Origin: Epiperipatus broadwayi
Taxonomy: Eukaryota; Onychophora; Udeonychophora; Euonychophora; Peripatidae
Length of the DNA: 64,000 nt
Direction: 5' to 3'
Assembly (NCBI GenBank): GCA_028023455.1
Contig: JAQFVV010006475.1
Location: forward strand, 994,001-1,058,000
In this document: in pieces, positions 35,619 through 47,400 of the stretch
Layout of the letters: every line of letters starts with the position of its first letter
Position numbering within the stretch: position 1 is the first letter of the stretch
Notes under the pieces: generated by a model
Databases searched by the model: none
The model's input: only the letters and a program-made list of their open reading frames with translations
What the model was told of the DNA's origin: nothing
Program-made: the position numbers and the translations under genes

Positions 35619-37687
35619 TAGATATAGAAGATATTTGTTTTTTATTATTGTATAATTCTTGATAGAATTCTTCTACCCATTTCATGATGTCATCTCTTCT
35701 TTTAGTAATAATTCCATCTTTTTTTCTTATTGCAGAGATTTCCTACTTATACCAAAATGTTGTTTTACACTCTTCAGACTTTTATTTTCTTCTATAGCTT
35801 TCTTTGCTAGTTCACAGTTATACTTTCTTATATCATTTTCAACTCTTTTCCATACCATTTTACAAAATTTGAGATATTCAATCCTTTTTAATGCATCATT
35901 TTTGTATATCTTCATATTCCTTCTTTTCTTTATAAATTCTTTAGTCTCAATAGAAATTTCTGTAATCTCAGTAGAAATTTTATTGGTCAATTGTTGCTTT
36001 TTTCTACCAGCTATCTTTGTTGCAGTTTTTAAAAGTGTATCAATTATTTTTATATTAATTTCATTCAAATCTGAATCATGTTCAAAATCTACTAATACTT
36101 GAAACTGATTTGTAAGTTCTAATTTAAATTCATTAGAATGTTTCTGAAGATTAGGAATATCAACTGTAAATATTGTTTTTCTTAATAATTTTTGTCTCTA
36201 GTTTTGCATTAACACATATCTTACATCTTGCTAATTGATGATCACTTCCTGTTCTAAATTTATTAAGAATATTACAATCTTGAAATATGTATTTTTTGTT
36301 AGTCAAAATACAATCGAATTCTATTGTATCTTTATTTGGATACTTCCATGTCCATTTTTTTTTAACATTTTTCTCAAAAAAAGAATTCATAATATAAAGG
36401 TTTTTTTTTTCCTGCAAACTCCACAAGTCTATGTCCTCTCTCATTTCTATTACCATAACCAAATTACCCACAGCACTTTCATCTTTCATTTGTTTACCAA
36501 TTCTAGCATTAACATCTCCCATAACAATTTAAAAATGTTTTTTACTGTGATCAATAACCTTTTGTACATCCATATAAAAATCTTTTACTATTTCATCACT
36601 ATGAGAACTTATTGGGGCCTAAAACCTGAATTATCTGCATTTGGTATGTGCTATTAAGTTATATAACTAATCTTGCCACTCTATCCGATACACCATCAAT
36701 CTCTGCAATGTTGGTCTTCCACTTTTTATTTATAATGAATCCTACTCCACTTGTATTTCCAATATTTGTGCCTTTATAATAGAGTACATGTCTACTTTTT
36801 AAATCAATTGTCTCTTCACCTTTTCTTCTAACTTCACAAAGCCCAATAATGTCCCATTTAATATAAAACAGTTCTTCTCATTTTTGCAATCTTCCTTCAC
36901 TTGAAAGTGATCTGCAGTTGTAAGTACCTAAATAAAAACTCATCATCAAATGGCAGCTGCTGCCTTAGTTGGTGACTTTACACTCTCCTGGAAATAAGGG
37001 CCATGATTTATTTTTGTCTGTCATGATTGTATATATCTATTGGGAAAATATTTATCATTTACACATACATTCATTCTGCCTTATCAGGCAATTGAGAAGA
37101 AAGACTATGGTGTTTCTTGATCTTAAACTCAGAGGTAAGAAGCCAATAAACTCACCATTCTGGCTAATGCATGTTGGTGAGCAGCCCATTCATGTTCATA
37201 TACAATAAGAATAATCACATAGTTATAACAGCTGGAATGAAAAAAATGTATGGATTGGACATTAGGAATTTGCCCTGCTCGGTTTCTTTAAGGCCTACAA
37301 GAGGAATCAAAGGGTCTCCTTTCTGTTAATAGCAAACTTCTTTCTGCATAAAGTAACCTGAGATATATTATTCCAATTGTAACTTAAACTAAATGTGAAA
37401 AATGGAATAGAAATTCAATATGGCTTTCCTTGAGAATTTCAAAAATATAAAATTTCGTTTAGAATCGCTTTAGAGTATAAAGTTAGTAATCATAGCAATT
37501 CTACCAAGAATAAGAGAGTTCAGGAAGTGCATCCTTTAATGATAAAATAGTAATTATTAATTTAATTATGAATGAAAAAAAACACTCATTTGTTAAACAA
37601 ATATGAATGATCTGTATATGAAATAATGAAAAGAGAAAAACAAATGTTTTTATAATAGTAAAGAAAAATACAATATGTTTTATTATA

Positions 37688-37812
37688 ATTATATTTATAA
37701 AGCGCATACTCGTTACTTAAAGTAATATTTATTAAGGCTATAACCTTAAGACTATGTGCCTGAAAAAATGACAGTAGGGACCTCTGCAAATCTTTAAAAC
37801 AAGATTTATGAG
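37688..37812 (+). repeat. Single unit related to the palindrome at 22019-22250
   Basis: GTAATATTTATTAAGGCTAT then AACCTTAAGACTATGTG and AGTAGGGACCTCTGCAA parallel one arm of 22015-22103. Upstream, TATTTATAAAGCGCATACTC parallels the 36 bp tail of that element in the same order. It shows the ancestral unit was not a palindrome. Confidence 0.65.
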
Positions 37813-37825
37813 AGAGTACTAGTGT

Positions 37826-37972
37826 ATAAACATATATATATACCTATTAATACATTTAATGATATACCTATTAGTACATACCTATCTAATAATTTGAACT
37901 TATATATATATATATATCAGTACATTTAATAATATACCTATTAGTACATACCTATGGAAAAATATGAACTTT
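37826..37972. repeat. ~80 bp tandem duplication with AT tracts
   Basis: Phrase TACATTTAATRATATACCTA then TTAGTACATACCTAT occurs twice, with (AT)n tracts between. Confidence 0.75.
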
Positions 37973-38503
37973 TTGTATTATTCTATTTTTTAAAAAAATA
38001 TGTTTATTGAAAATTTTTAAATTAAATTATATTGTAAATATATGTGTGTTGGTTTATGTCATCAATATTAGGAGTCTTGGCACAGAATATCATTATTTGG
38101 TGGCTCCGTTATATTGAGTTTTATTTTCTTTTTAAAAAGTAACTTAATTTGTTAGATTTACCCCCCATAACTTTAGTTTTTGAATGATTTGAATAATAGT
38201 AATAACTCTTTCAAAGTAAGAGGACATTTTAATTAAACAATATATTAAAATTGGCTATTAAGAAAAAATAATTATACAGTATTTAAATTATGATAATATT
38301 AAATAGTGGTATCACACGTATAACGTAAAGCTGTATAATTAATATAATGGCTGAGCACTTGCGAGAAAATATATTTCTCATAATCGTAGCCAGTTATGAC
38401 TCATTCGTTGAAATCATTCTATATGTATAATATGCAAACTCTATGCAAATGAGTCAATTAGCCCATCTTTTTGATATAGAAAAACATGCTTCTTTACAAT
38501 TAA

Positions 38504-38600
38504 TGGCGAAGGAGTCTTCTGCTATGAAGTAAGCCTCCTTTACCTTATGCAATGGTGAAGGAGTCTTCTGCTATGAAGTAAGCCTCCTTTACCTTACGCT
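38504..38600. repeat. 48 bp tandem duplication, GC-richer
   Basis: ATGGYGAAGGAGTCTTCTGC followed by TATGAAGTAAGCCTCCTTTACCTTA occurs twice. Each unit can fold (AAGGAG...CTCCTT). The preceding 38420-38510 has phrases like the PLE pLTR (TATGCAAATGAGTCAATTAG), so it may be an old pLTR remnant. Confidence 0.7.
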
Positions 38601-39139
38601 TAACATCGTGCTTCTCAGTACAAACCAATCTTGCAGATGCAGGTCCATTAACTATATTTCTTAATTATTTTTCATTTATATGCTGTCTGTAGTCAATTTT
38701 GACCTTTCTAACAAAAAAATGTGTAAATAAAAATTACTGTAATAATCAAAGCAAATATCATAGTTCCTTGATAGGTATGTGTTTTCCACTTTTACTTACT
38801 GATGGTTGATTCATTATCACCAGGCATCTATTGATTATTCATATTGCCATAGATCACTCTAAAGTAGCATTATGTAGTTTATTGTTGTTAATATTGACTT
38901 GTATATAAATATGTCTGATTGTGAGCTTTATCCCGTTTTTTTTCTCTATGTATTAATGACTATCATTATTTATCTATTTTCATATATTCCAAAGATTCTT
39001 TATTCTTTTTACTTATTTATGGTTATTTATATATATAAAGCAGAAACTAATTAGACATTTATTAAATCTATTTTATTTATTTATTTTATCAAGTATAACA
39101 GTTTTACAACTGTAATATTTGTAAATAAAACTTTTGTAG

Positions 39140-39364
39140 ATATTATCACCCCAACGGCTAGAAATAATTCGGTTGAAAATACAAGAAGAAATGGAGCAAC
39201 CCTTTAAAGAAAAAATATTACTACAGAATCAAGAAATAGATAAACTTCGAAATGAATTTAATCGGTTAAGATATGACAATTCCTTTTTAAAATCAGAATA
39301 TGAACATACTAAAATAGAGCAGCAGCGAATTATCGAAGAAATGACTCTAAAATATAAATCAGAG
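39140..39364 (+). CDS. CEP83: CEP83 orthologue, internal coding exon (second)
   Basis: Exon of 225 nt (75 codons, phase 0 at both ends). The acceptor is TTTTGTAG and the donor GTTAGT follows codon GAG. The product starts ILSPQRLEIIRLKIQEEMEQ, which matches the diagnostic CEP83 stretch ILTPQKLELLRAQIQQELE. It continues with LRYDNSFLKSEYEH, against human LRYEHTFLKSEFEH. This is the strongest evidence for the gene identity. The exon is a continuous coiled coil with no stop. Because its length is a multiple of three, skipping it would keep the frame. A tRNA-like retrosequence lies about 110 bp downstream. An RTE-type LINE in inverted orientation lies on each side (33630-37236 - and 39622-42440 +). 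Confidence 0.93.
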
Positions 39365-39476
39365 GTTAGTATTGAAACATTTTACATTTTTAATTGCTAT
39401 TTATCAGTAATTTTTTTTTCCATTTAAAATTTATTGCATTGTAATTTTTAAAAAAATCTTATAGAATTATTGTTTT

Positions 39477-39591
39477 TTTTTTTTGTTTTTTTTAAGTGTC
39501 GTAGCATCGGCCAGGACACGAACCCGCAACCCGGGCAACTGCCTGCTAGTGCAAGGCAGTCGTGCTGACCTCTCGACTACCAATGCAAGAC
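39477..39591 (-). mobile_element. tRNA-derived retrosequence (SINE-like) with A-rich tail and ~17 bp TSD
   Basis: On the - strand a tRNA-like body (39504-39586): acceptor arms GCATTGG and CCGATGC pair over 7 bp; GTCG/CGAC form a D stem; CTGCCT/AGGCAG form an anticodon-arm helix; the T-loop region is GGGTTCGTGTCC (B box, consensus GGTTCGANTCC). A short linker and an A-rich tail (39477-39496) follow. TATAGAATTATTGTTTT flanks both sides (39460-39476 and 39592-39608). The anticodon loop is oversized, so a functional tRNA is unlikely. It lies about 110 bp past the CEP83 exon. Confidence 0.82.
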
Positions 39592-39621
39592 TATAGAATT
39601 ATTGTTTTATATATCTTGTCG

Positions 39622-42440
39622 TTACAGCTGTTATTACTATGTTATTATTTGTATAGTATAGGAACATGGATGGGCTGCTCATCAGCACACATTAACCAGC
39701 TTTGTGAGTTTATTGGCTTTTTACCTCTGAGTTTAAGATCAAGAAATACCATGGTCTTTCTTCTCAGTTGCCTGATGAGACAGAATGAATGTATGTGTAA
39801 ATGATAAATATTTTTCCAATAGATATATAAAATCATGACAGACAAAAATAAATTGTGGCTCTTATTCCCAGGACACTGTAAAGTCACCAACTAAGGCAGT
39901 GGTTGGTGGCCGAAGGCAGAGGGTGCTAAGAATCCCCTGATTGTGGACCCAGGCTGCCATTTGATGACAAGTTTTTATTTAGGTACTACAACTGCAGATC
40001 ACTTTCAAGTGAAGGAAGATTGCAAGAATTAGAAAATGGGACATTATTGGACTTTGTGAAGTTACAGGAAACATGAAGAAACAATTGAATTTAAAAATGG
40101 ACGTATACTCTACTATAAATGTACAGATATTGGAGATACAAGTGGAGTAGGATTCATTATAAATAAATAGTGGAAGAACAACATTGTGGAGATTGATGGT
40201 ATATCAGACAGAGTGGCAAGATTAGTTATACAACTTAATAGCAGATACCAAATGCAGATAATTCAGGTTTATGCCCTAATAAGTTCTCATAATGATGAAA
40301 TAGTAAAATATTTTTATATGGATGTACAAAGGGCTTTTGATCAGAGTGAACATTTTAAAATTGTTATGAGAGACTTTAATGCTAGAATTGGTAAACAAAT
40401 GAAAGATGAAAGTGCTTTAGACAATTTTGGTCATGGTAATATGAGAGAGGACAAAGGCTTATGGAATTTGCAGAAAAAGAAAAACTTTATATTACTAATT
40501 CTTTTTTTGAGAAAAATGTTAAAAGGAAATGGACATGGAAGCATCCAAATGAAGGTACAGCAGAATTAGATTATATTTTGACTAACAGAAAATACATATT
40601 TCAAGATTGTAATGTTCTTAATAAATTTAACACAGGAAGTGGTCATCGATTAATAAGATGTAAGATACGTGCTAATGCAAAACTAGAGAGACAAAAATTA
40701 TTAAGAAAAATAATATTTACAGTAGATATTCCTAATCTTTGGAACATTCTAATGAATTTAAATTAGAACTTACAAATTGGTTTCAAGTATTAGTAGATTT
40801 TGAACATGATTCACATTAATAAGAAAATAACTGAACATTTTTAAAAATTGCAACAAAGTTAGCTGGTAGGAAAAAGCAGTAATTGACCAATAAATTTCGA
40901 CTGAGACTAGAGAATTTATGAAGAAAAGAAGGAATATGAAGATATACAAAAATGATGCATTAAAAAGGATTGAATACCTCAAATTTTGTAAAATGGTGTG
41001 GAAAAAAGTTGAAAATGATATAAGAAAGTATAACTGTGAACTAGCAAGAAAAGCTGTAGAAGAGAATAAAAGTCTCAAGAGTGTAAAACAACATTTTGGT
41101 ATTGGTAGGAAATTTATATCTGCAATAAAAAAAAAGAGGAATTATTACTAAAAAGAGAGATGACATCATGAAATGGGTAGAAGACTTCTATCAAGAATTA
41201 TATAGTAATAAAGAACAAGTACCTCCTATATCTATTATATCTTCCAAAACATTGGATTTCCACCAACCAAGAGAACAAGCTGGATTTAAAAGTGGTTTCA
41301 GTACGTAGATTATATCCAAGTATTTTGAGAAGTTATAGAAAGAACAAGTGAATATGAGTTGCCATTATGTTTTGGATTTGTAGATTATGAAAAGGCATTT
41401 GATTCTATAAACATTTCTTCAGTGATTAAAGCATTGGATCATCAAGTTATAGATCGACAATATTGTCATATTTTAAAGAGTATTTATAAAAATACAGCAG
41501 CAACAATTAGATTACATAATGATACCAGGAAAGTCAACATTGAGAAGGGTGTAAGGCAGGGTGACCCCATATCTCCAAAACTCTTTACAGCAGTGCTGCA
41601 AGAAGTATGTTGTGGATTAAAATGGGAAACTAAAGGACTGAAAGTAAATGGAGATTATTTAAGTAATTTAGATTTTGCAGTTGATGTAGATAATGCTTTA
41701 GAGCTGCAGGAAATGTTGCAGGAGTTATTAGATGAAAGTAGGAAAGTAAGATTAAAAGATCAATGTTAAAAAGATTAAAGTAATGATTAATGGATTTTTT
41801 TCAAAATATGAAAATAAAGATTGATTATGATGAGTTAGAAAAAGTTAACAGCTATAAATACCTTGGTCAGATTATTAATACAGATGGAAACATAATGGAT
41901 GAAATTAATCATAGAATTAAACTTGGTTGGAGTGCTTTTGGTAGAAATAACTTGATCCTAAAAGGAAATATACCTATGTGTTTGAATAGGAATGTTTTTA
42001 ATAATATGTGTTTACCATTTCTTACTTATGGATCTGAGACTTGGACACTTAATAGAAGAGCAATATACAGACTTCGGACCACTCAAAGAAGTACAGAGAG
42101 ATGCATGTTAGGAGTAACAATAAGTGATCAAAAACACAATTTATGGGTAAGAGAACAAACAGGTGTTACTGACCTCATTGAAAAAATTAAAAGACTGAAG
42201 TGGAGTGGGGCTGGATATATTGCTAGAAGAGATGATAATAGATGGACAATTGAAATCTTAAACTGGATTCCAAGTGATTGTAAAAAACCCAGAAAGAGAC
42301 CACATGTGAGATGGATGGATGAAATAAGAAAGTGTATAGGGATGATGTGGAGAAGAGAAGCTAAAGATCTGAGAAGATGGATTGAACTTGAAGAGACCTT
42401 CATCCTGCAGTGAATTGATAATGGTTGATGGTGGTGCTAT
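39622..42440 (+). pseudogene. RTE-type LINE (sense copy): endonuclease plus RT, internally deleted
   Basis: Starts at the same point as the antisense copy. Endonuclease: YNCRSLSSEGRLQELEN (about 39990-40040), RDFNARIGKQMKDE (about 40370-40410; usual Gly before Asp replaced by Arg), TGSGHRLIRCKI (about 40635). RT: FGFVDYEKAFDSINI (motif A, 41370-41415), GVRQGDPISPKLF (motif B, 41548-41590), DFAVDVDNALEL (motif C, altered from FADD). C-terminal region 41790-42413 in one frame: NSYKYLGQIINTDG, PFLTYGSETWTL, ARRDDNRWTIEIL, RKRPHVRWMDEIRK. Compared with the antisense copy about 360 bp is missing near 41240, removing the APG(P/N)DEI block. Inactive. Confidence 0.9.
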
Positions 42441-43817
42441 CCTGTAGTATTTGTATGACTTCTAAAGAAAAGGAATAATTAATTAAAAATAATATATTAT
42501 TATTGAAGAGTGCTAACCTTTATAAGTGCCTCATGCCCTAGTAGATAGTATATCCATTTTTCATGTGTCCGTGCTTCAAATGTAAATCAAGTGAATGTTG
42601 AAATTTTTTCAGTTTGTAAACAACTTTAGGATTTGAATTATTTATTTTTAAGAAGACAACCATAGCCATCCTAGAGTACTAGTATCTAGGAATATAGCTA
42701 TTTTTTGCTAGAGATTAAAGGTCTTTGATTAAAATGAATTGAACATTCAAATGTTCCATGTCCAGACTGTAAAAATGAAAAATTGTGATTACAATATAAA
42801 ACTCTCAATAATAGTAGTGGAGATGGAAAATGAATATCATAGTCTAAATTTTTGCTGAGCCAGTAATTATCTTCACTTTTTATTTAAACTATGTCAGAAA
42901 CTTTATACATAAGTAGGCTTAAGTAATTAAATTTTTTCTATCAGTTTTTTTCAAACTATAATAGTTAATACTATGTACATTTATGTGAATAATCTAGAAC
43001 CAATGCTACCATTAGGCAAATTAGGTGACTATGTAGAGGGCAGAACTCGGTGAGGAACATAGTATTGATATCTAAAGATTATTGTTTTATATGAAGTAGA
43101 TGTTTTTGGGAAAGATAATCAATTTTGGTGTCTGGGGGGGGGGGTAAATAGTTAGCCTTTTCATGAAAGAATGCAAAATAGTGTGGTACTGACCCTATGA
43201 ACAATATTCAAAATTTACTTTGAAATTTTAACTTTGTTACTACTAAAAGAGTTTTTGAAAAATCTCACAAATAGAATTAGTAATCAAAACAAAGTTTGAA
43301 TAAGCTTTTTGTATTAAAATTTTTTAATAATAATAATAATAATTAAATGTCTTTATTGCTCAAGAGTTCATAAGAAGTTCAGGTGCTAGAAATGACAGAG
43401 AATCTGTTATTCATGGATCTCACTTTCCAAATTCTAACAATCTAGCAATGCATCAAATAACATAGATAGAACATTAAAAATTTTGAAAATTAAATATCCA
43501 ATTCTTTTGAAAAATAAACTACTAGAATAAAATTTAAACCCTTTTCAAAACTACAGAAGTTATATATCACTTGTAATTATTATTTGTGATTTTTATTTGA
43601 ATTTTATTAAACTATTAAAAGGTTAGTGTTATTAACAAGATTCTAAACACACCACTGAGTTTTCTTCATTATTTTTCCGGGAATAAAATAAAATTGATGG
43701 CATAAAAAATATAACGTTCAAAATGATTTCCACAGCTATTTACTTTCAGTAACTTTTTTTTCAAATGATTGTTTAGATATTCCAAAGCTTTTCAAGAAAT
43801 AAAAATTATGAAAATGT
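42441..43817. other. Intronic stretch, nothing recognised
   Basis: AT-rich; G8 homopolymer at 43134-43144 and poly-A/T tracts only. Confidence 0.5.
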
Positions 43818-43913
43818 AACTCTCCATACAGTCGGGTCACACAGTGCAAATCTTAATAATTAATAGATGAGGTTTGTGCCTTAAATTCCTATCTAGTGCC
43901 TACTTGTGCAAAA

Positions 43914-43956
43914 TTTTCAGATTAGTTTCTAGCTTATGATTTTTATCAATGAGGAG
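43914..43956 (-). ncRNA. Decayed hammerhead motif, R family copy 6 left arm
   Basis: - strand TCCTCA, TTGATAA (core changed), AAATCATAAGCTA, exact GAAA, CTAATC, TGAAAA. Core damage in the first box. Confidence 0.45.
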
Positions 43957-44266
43957 CCTTAGATCAGAGAGCATTGCATCTAGATCTTAGGATCTAATCA
44001 ACCCTCCAGCAACCACTTTTTACCTATTTATTTTTAACTATTAGCTCAAGATGAAACACTTGTACAGTCATATAGATCTAAACCCAGTTCAGTATCTATA
44101 TATTTTGGTGTTTTTGGTTTATAAGAAAATTAGCTGGGATTGAAAACATTACTGTATTTTTATTTTGATTTCATAGCTTTATAATTAACTAAATAGGTAA
44201 CAGGTGGCTGTTTGAAGGGTTGCATTAGATCCTAAGATCTATGTGCAGTGCTTTCAGATCTAAGAC

Positions 44267-44308
44267 TTCTCATTGATGAAAACCACATGCTAGAAACTAG
44301 TTTGGAGA
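44267..44308 (+). ncRNA. Hammerhead motif, R family copy 6 right arm
   Basis: TTCTCA, TTGATGA (first core base C to T), AAACCACATGCTA (helix II poorly paired), exact GAAA, CTAGTT (cleavable GTT), TGGAGA. It is sense to CEP83. Confidence 0.5.
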
Positions 44309-44462
44309 TATTAGATGAGTAGGGATTAGATAAAGATTTTATGCACAAGCCTTTTTGCATCCATTAATAATTAAGGCTTGCACTACATGGGAGTATTGTA
44401 TGGAGAGTGTACTACTTTTTAACAGCTTATGTATGCATAGGGAATGCTGATCATGGGATGAA

Positions 44463-47400
44463 ATAATTATACAGACACTACTCTATGTTATCTATTAAAC
44501 TCTGAATATTTTAGAAATTCTAATGCAGGTTAATTTTTAGTCTTACAAATATACTGTGGTGATCAAATATAAATTTTAAAAAATTAAAGTCCAGATAAAT
44601 TTAAGTTTTGATTATTTCAAAAAAATTATTTAATATATATTTAATCCTGATATTTGTGTTACATTTTTAAGTAATTGCTATATAATAAAATAAATATCAA
44701 TGATTGCTTGACATTATATTAAACTTAAACAAGATAAAGATACCTCTACAAAATTAAATATTTAATTATGGCATAACAATTTTCTTAATTTCTAACTACA
44801 AATAGCTTTGTAGCTGATAATTAATAAAATTTTATAATGAAAATTAAAGCAATTCAAACAAATTTCACATTTTCACTGAATCATTTTTTTTTTAAAAAAA
44901 AAAAATTTTATACATCATGACTGTAACTAAACAAGCAACTGAAATCATGTTATTCAGCATTTTTTTTGGCTGATTCTTTGCTTAGTTATTTTATTGTGCC
45001 CAGGCATTTAGTTAAAAATAAATACAGATCTTGTGTATGAGAGGGTATAATGCTGGCACATAGGTGTCTTACAAATGGTATAATATCAATCATAGAATTG
45101 GAAAATTCATGACTAAGTTTATTTAAAGCAGTTTCTAAAGCCTTAATCTAATGAGTCTGTAAATATGTATATATATGACATAGCTTTATAACATAATAAT
45201 TAATGCATCCATTTGCTACTTTCATGAAGTATATGAAGTTGTCATATACTTGATAAGATTCATTTTATATTAATAGAGAAAATCAAAGCTAAAAAAGGAA
45301 AGGATATAGTTATTATTAAGTCATCTTAATAGTTTTATATTTTTGTAAATAAAATCCTAAGCCAATGTAATTTTTTGTTATATTGAATATGAACATACCA
45401 TTTTTTAGAATATATTATCATTTGAATAAATGGGCCATTGATATAATGGAAATTAGATTTTCAGGAAAATTTCACCTTTACACTTACAAAAAATCAATTT
45501 GAATTGATATCCTAATCATTTGATTAGTATATATTGTAAGGGATAAATAGTTCCATACATAACTTTATTAGAAGGCACCACTAGATAATAAATCTAGACT
45601 TCTCTCTTAAAACAAATTCTAATTTAATATTGTTACGTATAAAAAAATTACAAAGAAGGAAACTTAAATTTATTAACAAAATCACAATTATACACGATTG
45701 TTGGAAAGGTATAAATTATAAAATGAAATTCTTCCAATTAGATAATAAATCTTGAAATAAAAAAAATAAATTTACTCAACATGAGTTACATTTGGACATC
45801 TATTAACTTGGCATATCAATCTTTTATATTTCAAGTAATAGTCAATAATAAAAGAAACAAAATAATTTATTTAAAAAATATAAAATAACAATAACGTCAT
45901 TGTAATAACTATCAATATTTAAATTCATACATCAAAATTAACAAATATATGTATAATCAACAATCTGAGACATTGCTAAACCAAACTCAGCCATCCTTGA
46001 TCTCAACATCCAGAAACACAGTAACCTATACACTGAGGGCTATAAGACTAAGCAATGAGTGAAATGTCTGTTATATATGAGATTAACTCTCTATTATAAT
46101 ATTCTAAGTAACAGCATAAAAACAACAACTATTCTTAAAATATATATAAAATATTTAAATATTAATTTATCATTATAGCCATATTATTTATAAAGATATA
46201 TTACCCACACTCAAGAAAGTATTCACTACAAAAACAAAGAAGTCATTATAAAATGAAGCCATAGGAAATTTGTAACTGGAAGTAATTAACAATGTCAAGC
46301 CTAACATATCAAATATCTGAGTCGCCAATACATACAGCATCAGTCAAATCCTATATATATATAATAAATATTCATCACTATTTAAACAATCATTATTTAA
46401 AATTATAAATATCATTAAATAGCATAGATAATATATTTTATAATCTGTATTAAAACATTATAATTATAAAATAAAAACAAACTATCATTTATTACATGTA
46501 TTATTTTTAAACATTGCATTTAAAAACATTTTGAAAATATTAACTTGCATTATAGCTTTTATAAATACAATAGTGATTGATACAATATTTAAAAAAATGA
46601 CAATTTTTAAATAATTAATATCAGCATAATATTTATGTGAAAAACAATTTATTATAAATTTAAAAAAAAAATTTAATAATGATTTATAGGTTGTTTTGTA
46701 ATTTTAATTTATCAATAGAAAATGTCAAAGGTTAATCAAATTTAAGATGGAATAGATGATATTTTTCTTTATTATGATGCTTTATTTGAAATATAGAAGA
46801 TAGTAAACAGTAGAGAGGCCTGAATGTTGTATAAAAATCATGATTTTTGGCTGCAATTGATGGCCATAAAATAATCCTATTTATGGTAGATATAAATATG
46901 AAGAAATAGATTATTCATTCCAATCTCTGTTTCTAAATTCTTGGGATAAAAACTTTATTTATAAGTTTATCTTGAGAGTTAAAAATTCAATGCTTTATTT
47001 TTAATTCAACAGCATGATGATCCTGATCATGTGTATTAAACAATTTTCTTGATAAGAAATATTTCTTGGCTACTTGCCAATAGAACAGTAAATAAATATA
47101 CAGTTAATTAAAAAGTATATTGAATAAATCATTGTCTATTCTTTCATATTTTCAAATTCAACAATTGATTTTTTTTTTTTAAATTATAGTTTTATAAAAT
47201 TAATTTTTATTTATAAAAAGAGTATAATATTTTAAAATAATAATAAAATATTTTAAACCTATCAATGATGTCACGCTTCTAAATTAATAAAATTTCTTTT
47301 CTATACATTTATTTAATCTACCATCAAAGAAATATATTCCAAAGAAATATCATTTCAATATATATATTCAATTTTTATTTTTATCTCGATGCATTTTTCA

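Larger units (their letters stand above)
33630..37236 (-). pseudogene. RTE-type LINE (antisense copy): endonuclease plus RT, broken
   Basis: Non-LTR element reading on the - strand; the 5' end near 37232 matches the + copy's 5' end at 39622. Endonuclease: MGDVNARIGKQMKDE and GSDHQLARCKI (about 36160-36522). Linker with LKFCKMVWKRVENDI (35727-36068). RT: FMKKGKAPGNDEIII (about 35500), FGFVNYEKAFDSINI (motif A, about 35100-35150), FAD-VVIFANN near 34385 (motif C, one Asp lost). C-terminal RKRPHVRWMDEISK (about 33750) is typical of RTE-like elements. The 3' end is a TGATGATGA-type tail at 33630-33650. It is split by a later palindromic insertion (34544-34986) and a 20 bp insertion (35599-35618). 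Confidence 0.88.
24811..39139 (+). other. CEP83 intron, 14.3 kb
   Basis: The interval between two phase-compatible CEP83 exons (donor GTAAGA, acceptor TTTTGTAG). It holds palindromic repeats, the hammerhead-bearing R family (25.9-26.5 kb, 31.0-32.9 kb), the inverted-repeat array at 28.9-30.3 kb and an antisense RTE element. Confidence 0.85.
37237..39139. other. Intronic stretch between inverted RTE copy and CEP83 exon
   Basis: AT-rich. It holds the half-unit at 37688-37812, an ~80 bp duplication at 37826-37972 and a 48 bp duplication at 38504-38600, listed separately. Confidence 0.5.
43818..44462. mobile_element. R family copy 6: large foldback with one hammerhead per arm
   Basis: The left arm (about 43818-44110) is a - strand unit, starting AACTCTCCATACAGTCG and holding a decayed hammerhead at 43914-43956. 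The right arm (about 44200-44462) is a + strand unit with TTGCATTAGATCCTAAGATC, a hammerhead at 44267-44308, TATGGAGAGT and the 3' end GCTGATCATGGGATG (44446-44460). The middle contains the upstream part of the unit. It has the same unit order as copy 1. Confidence 0.75.

Noticed and set aside
39504-39586. Functional tRNA gene.
   Set aside because: It has an oversized anticodon loop, T-stem mismatch, an A-rich tail and flanking TSDs, which mark a retroposed copy.
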